From the NCBI GenBank assembly GCA_024224995.1, contig JAAENB010000349.1, forward strand, positions 1 to 19,354: DNA of 19,354 nucleotides. The letters run 5' to 3'. The position numbers were made by a program, and so were the translations under genes. Under the pieces are notes generated by a model, which worked only from the letters and a program-made list of their open reading frames with translations, was not told the origin of the DNA and ran no database searches. This DNA comes from a bacterium (GTDB lineage Bacteria; Spirochaetota; UBA4802; UBA5550). Each line of letters begins with the position of its first letter. The stretch's first letter is position 1. This document shows, piece by piece, positions 9,501-16,404 of the stretch.

Positions 9501-9875
9501 CCGAATGTCCCGGGGTAAATCGGCCCGGTTTACGGCATCGGTTATATCATTGACTACGGTGGTGAGTTCTTTTATTGTGTCATCTATCTCAATTCGTATT
9601 GAACAGAGTCCCGTGCCCGAGGTGCTTACGACTTTATATAAACCGTTAACGCCCTGTAATTCCTGTTCAATTGGTTTTGTGACAAAATGCTCTACCTCCT
9701 CGGGTGAAGCTCCGGGATATACGGCGCTTACCCGGACAAAATTCATTTCAATATTGGGGAGTTCTTCTTTCGGGGTGGCGTACCAGAAAAAAATTCCTCC
9801 TAAAAATACTCCAATTGCAATGAAGTTTGTTAATAAATGCCGTTTTCCGAAATAGGCAATCAAATTTTCCCACAT
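6564..9875 (-). CDS. RND-family (AcrB/HAE1-like) efflux permease
   Basis: This is a proton-driven inner-membrane pump, 1103 aa, with the standard duplicated layout: TM1 at about 14-32, periplasmic porter loop, TM2-6 at about 343-495, TM7 at about 561-580, second porter loop, TM8-12 at about 932-1092. TM4 has the proton-relay pair Asp408-Asp409 in GMVVDDAIVVAEN. TM10 has VVVNDSIVMV (Asn1000-Asp1001), a variant seen in many AcrB relatives instead of a lysine. Two lysine-rich stretches are unusual: 518-535 in the TM6-TM7 cytoplasmic link, and 851-888 in the second periplasmic loop. The family normally works with a periplasmic adaptor (HlyD/AcrA type), but no such gene is in the window. It is probably the first gene of a two-gene operon; AGAGG precedes the ATG. 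Confidence 0.95.
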   Translation of the reverse strand: MWENLIAYFGKRHLLTNFIAIGVFLGGIFFWYATPKEELPNIEMNFVRVSAVYPGASPEEVEHFVTKPIEQELQGVNGLYKVVSTSGTGLCSIRIEIDDTIKELTTVVNDITDAVNRADLPRDIRDDPVIKHYKTSQKAIIDIALIHKNKELLDKQSRRELQKYTLALENQLLSLPEVSSINKSGYLRQEIRIRVKPEKVKHYNISMNTIMAAVQDGHIRTPAGSIEDKAESKVTIRAELNAVNKLKKQIIRGGFEGQVIRLKDMASVVDTFEDSSSITKVNGHECVLLNVVKSSSYGIIEAIEVIKKKTGSFKQNSLAAVPVDIVLLDDESRDVRERLTLIGMNGTIGFVFIIITLLVFLNMRAGLWVALGIPFSFCFTMIVTSAMGYTINNMTLSAVIIVMGMVVDDAIVVAENISRLKSEGYESFEAAVKGASYVFLPIVASIATTCVAFLPMLMFTGRLAKFISIIPPIVSLMLLGSLLESVLILPAHMNLNIPRPLRIIFSLGTLPFIEKYYKQKKEKPEKPKKLKKTKNGEYAHWFSIVENSYGRFLDKVLKRKSIVFLVFISLLLIAGFVFTKSMKFVMFPGEEATQIAIVAEAGEGTKSYGTAVLAGQLEAVFAESLGKDVVGFRTYIGQSRHGRIVEENNLFMRVELVSREKRDKPLSQLKTEWKEKIKNVKDLSNIRFLERRFGQSSGSPIEILVQQNDDAIRKKVVDELHKEMKKHPALTDVEIDRPMFNPEYRIDLKRDIVSRLDIKSSAIAATFRSILQGTVLYELIEGDDEIDVRLTTEDSAKKSIQRVLSIPVENNSDYLVPMKDVVKIKKIVTPYSIQRQDYKRTTTLFAELYGKENEKRKKMIVGNTHAKNNKSKKDKNKKENPGGEVKKVTMTPLEVADYFDSKVFPRILARYPTSVISFVGEVKDSRESRGDFLFGILAVLFLIYAILSLLFNSMLKPFIIMVAIPFGVVGVILAFWFHGIAYFGFFAAVGILGLTGVVVNDSIVMVSKLEKEYDMNQHREFTTSQIADIAKTRLRAVLLTTFTTVAGLFPTAYGIAGYDSMLAEMMLAMGWGLLFATGITLVLVPAVYSVIKHVDHVIHEQGQ

Positions 9876-9916
9876 TTTTTAGACCTCTACACACAACAGG
9901 CTAAAATAGAAAAAAG

Positions 9917-9976
9917 ATCAAGGAAAAAATAAATGTTGATATAAAAATTGGTAAGTGCTCATTTTGGGGGGTGCAG
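9917..9976 (+). repeat. Repeat pair upstream of the RND gene
   Basis: The first part, 9917-9949, is a direct copy of 5071-5104. The second, 9950-9976, is the inverted counterpart of 4957-4983. Here the two parts are contiguous, whereas near 5 kb they are 87 nt apart and in opposite relative orientation. The 9876-10097 gap contains this repeat and the inverted repeat that follows; I could not assign a clear RND promoter in it. Confidence 0.72.
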
Positions 9977-9977
9977 C

Positions 9978-10069
9978 TCGCAATTTTAGTGACACCTCTT
10001 CATCCGGCTCCGGAACTCGCTCCGCTCAAACAGTCCTCACCTTCTGAAGAGGTGTCACTAAAATTGCGA
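9978..10069. repeat. Long perfect inverted repeat (element 2)
   Basis: Arms 9978-10002 and 10045-10069 are perfect 25-bp reverse complements with a 42-nt loop. The loop holds cggaactcgctccg (10011-10024), the exact reverse complement of 124-137 in element 1, while the arms of the two elements are unrelated. It lies between two minus-strand genes, downstream of 10098-10886 and upstream of the RND gene. No T-run follows on the minus strand, so it does not look like an ordinary intrinsic terminator, although a 25-bp hairpin may still affect transcript stability. Confidence 0.88.
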
Positions 10070-10097
10070 ATAACGTTCCTCTCCTTATAAGGGACGG

Positions 10098-10886
10098 TTA
10101 TTTCCCGGGGATGCCGGGAATTCCGGCGTTGAGATTAATTTTTTTTATGAGGGCTTTTACCTCTTTGGAGTTTTTGTTTTTTTGCCACCAGGCGTCGAAG
10201 GTACGCATGGACCGGGCGTTGAGCTTCTTTTTATCGTCGGTTAAATTATTCGGAAAAAATCTAAATTGAGGGTATATTTTTTTCAGCCATTTTGCCGCGA
10301 AGCGGTTGCCAACAACAAAGGTTTTACCTTCTTTGAGATAGGCCGCGAGCAAGTCAACGGACCTGGTGGTAAAAATATAGGGAGCAGTAACAAAATTAGA
10401 TACGGTTTCTTTATCGTTAATTTTCCTGTCTGTAATAGTAAAGGCAAAAATACCGGGGATATATTTTAAAAGATACGTCCAGGGGATGCTGTGAGTAAAA
10501 GAATATTTTTCCCCCGGTTTAAGCGTTATGGTTTTACCGCGTTCTAATTCATAGGAACGCAAAGTAGGGGAATAATCTATTCGGATCACTTTACCCAAAT
10601 ACAAACCGAATAAAAATCGTTTTTGTGGGGGATTTGAACCGGGAACCATAGAATAGACAGACACTTCAGCAAAACGGGTTTTGCCAGGATCCTTAAAAGA
10701 GACAGTTTCCTTCCCGGTATTCTCATAGGTAATAAATAATGAAACAGACTCTCCCATATGATAATATTTTACCAGGGAAGAAACAGTAATACGCGTCCCC
10801 TCTTTTGCGGACAGACCGGGATGACTACCCAGGAACATAACAGCCGCGATAAATAACAATAGCACTCTTGAGCGGAGCAAATTCAC
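10098..10886 (-). CDS. Exported protein of unknown function
   Basis: The product is 262 aa and I do not recognise the family. A signal peptide is clear: MNLLRSR, a hydrophobic core to about residue 20, then HPGLSA before the likely cleavage near 27. Residues 30-175 look like an immunoglobulin-like beta domain of the kind that starts with a stress on free partners (LFITYENTGKETVSF near 50-65, ITLKPGEKYSFTHSIPW near 120-136). This loosely recalls BsuPI-type inhibitor or Ig-like domains, but I would not assign that. The C-terminal third is basic (WWQKNKNSKEVKALIKK). Translation begins at a GTG whose GTGA overlaps the stop codon of the upstream HExxH protein, so the two are translationally coupled and probably work together. 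Confidence 0.8.
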   Translation of the reverse strand: MNLLRSRVLLLFIAAVMFLGSHPGLSAKEGTRITVSSLVKYYHMGESVSLFITYENTGKETVSFKDPGKTRFAEVSVYSMVPGSNPPQKRFLFGLYLGKVIRIDYSPTLRSYELERGKTITLKPGEKYSFTHSIPWTYLLKYIPGIFAFTITDRKINDKETVSNFVTAPYIFTTRSVDLLAAYLKEGKTFVVGNRFAAKWLKKIYPQFRFFPNNLTDDKKKLNARSMRTFDAWWQKNKNSKEVKALIKKINLNAGIPGIPGK

Positions 10887-13381
10887 CCTTTAAGTCCTCG
10901 TAATATATCTATTTCTTCGGAGCTAAAGCTCCGCCCCATTCCGAAACGCTCCATAATCCCCGTGGTCCTATCCGCGCTATGATCCTTTTCTCCGGAAGCG
11001 GTGTTGGAATTATTAACACCAAACAACTCCCGTTCGAATTGGCCATTCGTGGCGTGCCCAATTTCGTGAACAATAGCTGATATTGTGGGCTCGGGATCCA
11101 TATTACCATTAATAAGAGGGCACTTTGTTTCGTTGGTGCACAGACCCTGTGCATACGTCCAGCGTTCATCGGGTAAGATCTCTTTTCCGTAATGTTTAAG
11201 TTTTACACCCGGGAGTTCCTTTCGCCAGGTATTGGTGTTAGCGTCTTTATTGGGAGCCGAACCCGACATTTTCGGATGGAAATCATCAACGCCGATTATT
11301 GCCGGAGTTTCAATTCCGGCGTCTCTGATCCAGTCTTCGATTGAGTCGTTATATTCATTAATAATCCGGGTTACCCAGTTCTGAGCCCGGATCTTAATAA
11401 TCCGTTCTGTGTCGGTTTTTTCCGGGATTTCGGCGTCTCTCTTTTTTTGATTTTCTTCCCAGTTCTTTTGAGCGCCTGCTCCCGAATCCCAGAGACCAAT
11501 ATATTTAACACAATATTTCTCCGGGATTTTCCGAATCTCGCCCAGGGTATATTTCACGAATGCTGCCTCATCAAAATACCCCGTAGCGGTCATTTTCGCT
11601 TCTGTGGTGTTTTCACTAATATGATTTTTCCCGGTCATTTCATAGGCCTTAAATTCAACCTCTCTCCACACCGTAAAGGGTTTCGACTCCCGGGAGATCA
11701 ATTCCGTAGTTCCGTCAGGGGCAAGGATGGACGCCTTAATGATGAACGTGTCGCCGCCTGCTCCCGATGGGATAAAATAACACTTCGCGATACCCTGGTC
11801 ATTTCCCGAGGCTGTGCAGTCACCTTTATAGTCATCGGTGCTGGCAGCGGCGGACCCGGAACATTCTTTCCAGAAGGTATCGCTGTTTACATCTTTCGCG
11901 AGATATTTATCCGGCCCCGTGGCGTATTTATATGAATCGGTCTTTTTTGTATTCTTTCCATTTGGGTCGGAGAAGGTAAAGGTTACGTCTACGGGCAGGG
12001 ATGCGGCCGCGCCGGTGCCGTCGGTTTTTTTTATCAGAGGTGAGGCGCTTACCTCGATTGTATTTTCGGGGTTATTCATTACCACGATTTCATTTCCTTT
12101 ATAGGTTTCAAGTCCCGTTAGCTCCAGTGTTATACTTTCCACCTCAATTGCAAGCTCTTTTTCGTCCTTGATCTCGGGCCGGTCGCTTAAGCTTAGTGAG
12201 ACCTTAAAAGGGGACCTGTTTGGTCCCACATAATTTCCGTTTTTGTCCTTGCCGTCCCACTCATAGCTTAAGGATTTCTCCCTGTCCAGCCGCAGATTTT
12301 CCGCGGTGAAGATTTCTGTTTTATCCTTATCGTAAATAATAATTTTTCCCAGGTCCCGGACATCTTTGGAGTCGCCGGAATAGGTATAGGTATATTCAAT
12401 GGAACAGGTTTCTATTGACGGAGCGAAATTTTTCGGCATGCTCTTAATTGCCACCACTCCTCCCGCCGGATAAATAAACTCCCAGGGCGACTGCATGGTG
12501 CCCATAGCTGCCTCCGCGAAATTCTCTTTTATGCCCGGGCCGTTCGCGGAATCATGATTCTCTTTCGATTTCCACTCTTCGGGCAGTTTGATATTCTTCT
12601 TATCGCTGCTGTCCGCTGAAGAGACATACGCGCCGGCTTCCCTGTCAAGAATTATATCACCCTTATTTTTTATTGAAAAAAACAGGTCCGGCTTTGATTC
12701 GTCTTTCGCGAAAACGGGTAAATATACCAGGCCCGGTTTAATAAACGATCCCATTGCCTGGAGATCGTCGTTCGATAGAGTATCGGAATCATAGGCGCAT
12801 ACCGCGGGGTGTTTGTCATTGGGCATGGGCTCAAAAGTCCCGGTGCTTCCCTTATAATATTTCAGGCCGATAAATATTCGTACATCTTCCAGTTTAAAAG
12901 TCCAGGGGTTTTCCGCTGTCCCTTCACCTTTTCCTTTATAACTTTCTAAATATCCTTCTTTTTTATTCGTATCTTTTTTTTCCCTGGAATCGATAATTTC
13001 CGGCAGTGCGATAAAAGGGAATGCCGATGGGTTTTCTATTGATGACTCAAGGGTTTTGCTTTCAAGGTTAATAAATTTCTTACCCGTTTCTATTTTAAAA
13101 TAAAGATCGGGATTATCTTCATCCTTGTCGGCAACTATTTTTACCGTTGTATCGTCTCCGGTTGTTTCTCCCTGGCCCTGGAAATCATCACTGCTGATCG
13201 TATCATGGTCGTACATTTTTACTTTCAAACCTGCCGGGAGCGGGAGCCAGTCCTGTTCAAGGGGATTATAATAGAGCAATTTTAAATGGAAAGTGAGCTT
13301 GTTTACCTGGAATTTATTCTTACTTCCCGGTTTAATAACCGCTGTACTTTTTACTCTTTTTACGATATTTATCTGCGCCAT
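10883..13381 (-). CDS. Large multidomain protein with HExxH zinc-metallopeptidase motif
   Basis: The product is 832 aa. Near the C-terminus is HEIGHATNG (772-780), a zinc-peptidase signature, followed by DHSAD (800-804) and GIM (808-810), which resembles a metzincin Met-turn. The third ligand is not at the standard HExxHxxGxxH position, where Phe782 stands, so the class is uncertain. The N-terminal part holds two copies of a beta module: about 29-97 with YDHDTISSDDFQGQG and about 165-237 with YDSDTLSNDDLQAMG. Each copy is followed by an acidic stretch and PDLYF/PDLFF, perhaps a calcium-binding C2-like fold. Residues about 328-400 resemble a FlgD-type Ig domain (EWDGKDKNGNYV). There is no signal peptide or membrane helix. 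It is first in an operon with the exported protein at 10098, behind a strong promoter. GAGG precedes the ATG. Proteolytic activity is inferred, not shown. Confidence 0.85.
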   Translation of the reverse strand: MAQINIVKRVKSTAVIKPGSKNKFQVNKLTFHLKLLYYNPLEQDWLPLPAGLKVKMYDHDTISSDDFQGQGETTGDDTTVKIVADKDEDNPDLYFKIETGKKFINLESKTLESSIENPSAFPFIALPEIIDSREKKDTNKKEGYLESYKGKGEGTAENPWTFKLEDVRIFIGLKYYKGSTGTFEPMPNDKHPAVCAYDSDTLSNDDLQAMGSFIKPGLVYLPVFAKDESKPDLFFSIKNKGDIILDREAGAYVSSADSSDKKNIKLPEEWKSKENHDSANGPGIKENFAEAAMGTMQSPWEFIYPAGGVVAIKSMPKNFAPSIETCSIEYTYTYSGDSKDVRDLGKIIIYDKDKTEIFTAENLRLDREKSLSYEWDGKDKNGNYVGPNRSPFKVSLSLSDRPEIKDEKELAIEVESITLELTGLETYKGNEIVVMNNPENTIEVSASPLIKKTDGTGAAASLPVDVTFTFSDPNGKNTKKTDSYKYATGPDKYLAKDVNSDTFWKECSGSAAASTDDYKGDCTASGNDQGIAKCYFIPSGAGGDTFIIKASILAPDGTTELISRESKPFTVWREVEFKAYEMTGKNHISENTTEAKMTATGYFDEAAFVKYTLGEIRKIPEKYCVKYIGLWDSGAGAQKNWEENQKKRDAEIPEKTDTERIIKIRAQNWVTRIINEYNDSIEDWIRDAGIETPAIIGVDDFHPKMSGSAPNKDANTNTWRKELPGVKLKHYGKEILPDERWTYAQGLCTNETKCPLINGNMDPEPTISAIVHEIGHATNGQFERELFGVNNSNTASGEKDHSADRTTGIMERFGMGRSFSSEEIDILRGLKG

Positions 13382-13443
13382 AGAAGAGCCTCATTTCCTT
13401 AAAATTAAGTTTGTTTATAAGTCTATTTATATATACTATATAG

Positions 13444-13472
13444 AAGATACTATGATTTTATATGGCTGTCAA
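13444..13472 (-). promoter_or_regulatory. Sigma70-type promoter of the HExxH operon
   Basis: On the minus strand a perfect -35 TTGACA (13472-13467), a 17-nt spacer and -10 TATCTT (13449-13444) lie about 65 nt upstream of the ATG at 13381. Confidence 0.65.
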
Positions 13473-13477
13473 TGGAT

Positions 13478-13509
13478 GAGGAATGAACGCCACCTGTGGA
13501 GGAATGAAC
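13478..13509 (-). promoter_or_regulatory. Two 11-bp direct repeats just upstream of the -35: candidate activator site
   Basis: The 11-mer gttcattcctc occurs at 13509-13499 and again at 13488-13478 on the minus strand. The period is 21 bp, two helical turns, and the nearer copy ends 5 nt before the TTGACA. This geometry suits a dimeric activator such as a response regulator; paired LytTR-type sites have similar spacing. No cognate regulator is in the window. Confidence 0.55.
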
Positions 13510-13562
13510 AACAGCACTTTTTTAACCTGGAGATCACACTTATTTATTTTTTTGGTGCGCTC

Positions 13563-13667
13563 GGGAATTAGCATGATCTTTCCTCCACCCTGGTGAAAAT
13601 ACCTCCTGTATTGCACCAGGGCAGAGCCATCCGTGGCTCTTGTTCCGGAAAGATCATGCTAATTCCC
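13563..13667. repeat. Multi-hairpin inverted repeat between divergent genes (element 3)
   Basis: The outer arms 13563-13583 and 13647-13667 are perfect 21-bp reverse complements. Inside are two more hairpins: ccctggtg/caccaggg (13588-13595 with 13614-13621), itself enclosing aatac/gtatt, and agagcca/tggctct (13623-13629 with 13634-13640). The folded form is a three-way junction. It sits in the 530-nt gene-free gap 13382-13911 between the divergent HExxH protein and helicase genes, which otherwise holds the two promoters, the direct repeats and a T-rich stretch (13668-13850) where I see nothing else. Confidence 0.85.
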
Positions 13668-13853
13668 TGACGGTGTTTGAAAATTTTATTCTTTTTTGAG
13701 TCCAAATCTTCGTCTTTTTTTCTTGTTTTTAGCTTAATTAATCATATTTTTAGGGTTCTCTTCCATATAATAGCAAGGAAATAACGATTTAGAACATGAT
13801 CTTGCGGACGCTTGATTTTTTGTTAATATTTACAAAAATTTACTAAACATTTG

Positions 13854-13881
13854 TTGACATAATTATATCACTGTTTATTCT
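13854..13881 (+). promoter_or_regulatory. Sigma70-type promoter of the helicase gene
   Basis: Perfect TTGACA (13854-13859), a 16-nt spacer and TATTCT (13876-13881) are followed about 30 nt later by the helicase ATG, with A/T-rich sequence upstream. Confidence 0.6.
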
Positions 13882-13911
13882 TAGGCCATATTTTTTTTGG
13901 GGAGTTGGCCG

Positions 13912-16362
13912 ATGAATTCTATTAACCGCATTAAATCTTTTATTCAATCCAGGTTCAAATTTGAACTTTCTGCCCGTTTCAGGCTCAGCAAAACCGCCGG
14001 TTCTTTTGCTCCCTTTCCCGGTTCCCTGGTTCCGGCGCTTAAATCCGCGCTGTCGGATCAGGGTATTCAGAGTCTTTACACGCACCAGGAAGAAGCCTTC
14101 CGGGCTATTAGCGCCAATTCCAACACGCTCCTGGTTTCCAAAACCGCCAGCGGTAAAACATTCTCTTTTTTCCTCCCGATCCTTAATGAATATATTAACG
14201 CGCCGCTGCCCTTTTCCGTTCTGCTTCTCTACCCTACAAAAGCCCTGGCCAGAGACCAGGAAAAAACCCTGGCGCGGCTTATGTCTATGGCGGGTAAACC
14301 CGGTAAACTCGGCACCTTCGACGGCGATACTCCCCGGGAAGAACGGTCCCGTATTCTTCGTTCGGCCGATTTTATTATTACCAATCCCGACATGCTCCAC
14401 TTCGGCATCCTCCCAAATCACGCGAAAAACTGGCGCCTCTTCCTGTCCCGGCTCAGGTATATTGTCATTGACGAAGTCCATGTTTACCGCGGTGCCTTTG
14501 GCTCGCACGTCTCCAATGTCTTTAGCAGACTTCTTCGCGTTTGCGCCGTTCACGGCTCCTCCCCGGTCTTTGTCTGCTCTTCCGCCACCGTCGGCAACCC
14601 CGGAAGCCACGCCCTCGCCCTTACGGGCAAAAAATTCCATGTTATTGACCGCGACTGCTCTCCCCGGGGAGATAAATCTTTTTATTTTCTCAACCCGGCC
14701 CTGGTTGAAAACTACGGCACTCCTCTCTTCCGCAAAAGTACCGCGTCCCTTGCCATCCCCCTTCTCAGGGAAGCTGCCGCACGGAAAATCCGTACCATCT
14801 GTTTTTGCCGGGCCCGCCAGGAAGTTGAGCAGCTCCACCGGGCTGTTGTTTCCGGCTTTCCGGATCTCGCCCCGGTTGTGAAACCATACCGCGGCGGACT
14901 TCTTCCTTCCGAACGAAGGCAGCTCGAACACGACCTCTCCTCCGGCTCCATTACCGTGATTATTTCCACCAACGCCCTTGAGCTGGGTATCGACATTGGC
15001 GACCTGGATCTCTGTATCCTTTCGGGACATCCCGGTACCCTGGCCAGCTTCTGGCAGCAGGCCGGCAGAGTGGGCCGCGGCGGTAAAGAAGCCGTTATTG
15101 TTTATATTGCCAAAGACCGTCCCATTGACCAGTACCTGGTTACCCATCCCGAATTCGTTACCGGCGCCCCGGTTGAGCATGCCCTGTGCAACCGGGATAA
15201 TCCTTATATCCTGCTCCAGCACCTGTCGTGCGCCGCCCTGGAACTCCCCCTGCTGGAACAGGAACCGCTTTACGATCCGCTCCCGTTCCGTGAAGCGCTT
15301 TCCGTCCTTACGGAAAACGGTTCCCTTGTTCCGCGTAATGACTCGTTTCATTACGCCCTTAAAAACTATCCCGCCAGGGATGTTTCCCTCAGAAGCTCTA
15401 TTTCCGATTCCGTGCAAATTCTATGGGGCAGCGAAGTTATTGGTAAAATCGATTCCTCCGGCGCCCGCGGCTCTCTCTATCCCGAAGCCATTTACCATCA
15501 CCTGGGCAGGAAATTCCTGTCCCTGGACCTGGATCTTAAAAATAACCTCTGCTCGGTAAAACCGGTTTCCGCTGATTATTTTACCGAAGCCGTGTGGGAA
15601 GGTAAAATCGATATGGTTGCTTCGGAATGCGTTAAAACTCATAATAACGCCCGCCTGGAATTCGGCGTCGTTAACGTTAACAGGCAGCCCGTTTCTTTTA
15701 AAAAAATTAAAGAAGTCTCCTTTGAAATTTCGGGCTACGGCACCATTTCCCTTCCTCCCCTGGAATACAAAACCACGGGCTTTAATCTTTCGGCTCCGCC
15801 CAATTGGCGCGATGCCGTTAATGCCGAAAACCCCTGTTTTGTTGACGCGGCTTTTCACGGGCTCTCCTACGTTCTCAAACACGCTGCCATCCTCTTTTCC
15901 ATGTCCGACTCCGATGACATTAATACCGACATCTCTCTCTGCGAAGTTAATCCCGGCTCCTTCTCCGATGCCCTCTTCCTCTTCGATACTATCGAAGGCG
16001 GCGTTGGCTACGCTGAAAAAATCTTCGAAGAGATCGATGATTGCCTGGCTCTCTGCGCTCAAATTATCGACCGCTGCGAATGCGAAAAAGGCTGCCCCTC
16101 CTGCGTTCCTCCCCTGCCCCCGGGAGTGGATGACAAAGACCTGCAGCTCTTCCTCGTTGAATCCAATGCCGCCGTTGTTTGCTCACGCAGCCTGCTCCTG
16201 GCCCTTTCCTCCGGCTCCATTGAAATTCCCCGGGTCTCTTCCTCCGTGATTCCCCTGCCCCAAAAAATCGCCCTTTCCAATGACCCGGAAAGTCTCCGCA
16301 TGCGGCAGAAACTGAACCGGGCTTCAGGGATTCTTCAGGACAGGCTAAAGCGCGTTTCTTAA
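13912..16362 (+). CDS. mrfA: MrfA/YprA-like DNA helicase with C-terminal DUF1998 zinc domain
   Basis: This is a predicted ATP-dependent 3'-5' DNA helicase of 816 aa, related to the Bacillus mitomycin-repair helicase MrfA and yeast Hrq1. Motifs in order: THQEEAF (57-63), Walker A TASGKT (78-83), DEVH box (187-190), SSAT (223-226), motif V STNALELGIDIG (352-363), motif VI QQAGRVGRGG (382-391). The C-terminal DUF1998-like region has GGVGY (696-700) and the four-cysteine cluster Cys722, 724, 728, 731, with the CxCx3CxxC spacing of MrfA. The start is the ATG behind GGGGAG; an upstream TTG at 13897 is less likely. No MrfB-type exonuclease gene adjoins it, so it stands alone with its own promoter. 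Third codon positions are unusually rich in C compared with neighbouring genes, hinting at a different history. A repair role is inferred from the family. Confidence 0.9.
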   Translation: MNSINRIKSFIQSRFKFELSARFRLSKTAGSFAPFPGSLVPALKSALSDQGIQSLYTHQEEAFRAISANSNTLLVSKTASGKTFSFFLPILNEYINAPLPFSVLLLYPTKALARDQEKTLARLMSMAGKPGKLGTFDGDTPREERSRILRSADFIITNPDMLHFGILPNHAKNWRLFLSRLRYIVIDEVHVYRGAFGSHVSNVFSRLLRVCAVHGSSPVFVCSSATVGNPGSHALALTGKKFHVIDRDCSPRGDKSFYFLNPALVENYGTPLFRKSTASLAIPLLREAAARKIRTICFCRARQEVEQLHRAVVSGFPDLAPVVKPYRGGLLPSERRQLEHDLSSGSITVIISTNALELGIDIGDLDLCILSGHPGTLASFWQQAGRVGRGGKEAVIVYIAKDRPIDQYLVTHPEFVTGAPVEHALCNRDNPYILLQHLSCAALELPLLEQEPLYDPLPFREALSVLTENGSLVPRNDSFHYALKNYPARDVSLRSSISDSVQILWGSEVIGKIDSSGARGSLYPEAIYHHLGRKFLSLDLDLKNNLCSVKPVSADYFTEAVWEGKIDMVASECVKTHNNARLEFGVVNVNRQPVSFKKIKEVSFEISGYGTISLPPLEYKTTGFNLSAPPNWRDAVNAENPCFVDAAFHGLSYVLKHAAILFSMSDSDDINTDISLCEVNPGSFSDALFLFDTIEGGVGYAEKIFEEIDDCLALCAQIIDRCECEKGCPSCVPPLPPGVDDKDLQLFLVESNAAVVCSRSLLLALSSGSIEIPRVSSSVIPLPQKIALSNDPESLRMRQKLNRASGILQDRLKRVS

Positions 16363-16404
16363 GGTAGAAAGGTCGTTGTTTGAAAATTTTTGGCCGATAT
16401 GCTG

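Noticed and set aside
10625..10643. tRNA-like T-loop sequence (ggttcaaatccccc on the minus strand)
   Set aside because: It lies in frame inside the exported-protein gene and the flanks do not form T-stem, anticodon or acceptor helices.
13843..15417. 524-codon open frame on the minus strand opposite the helicase
   Set aside because: The plus strand encodes a clear helicase with all motifs. The antisense frame is Gly/Arg/Glu/Lys-rich low-complexity sequence produced by C-ending codons, with no convincing start signal.
15421..16062. 213-codon minus-strand frame opposite the helicase C-terminal part
   Set aside because: Same cause: it is the mirror of biased codons in the DUF1998 region.
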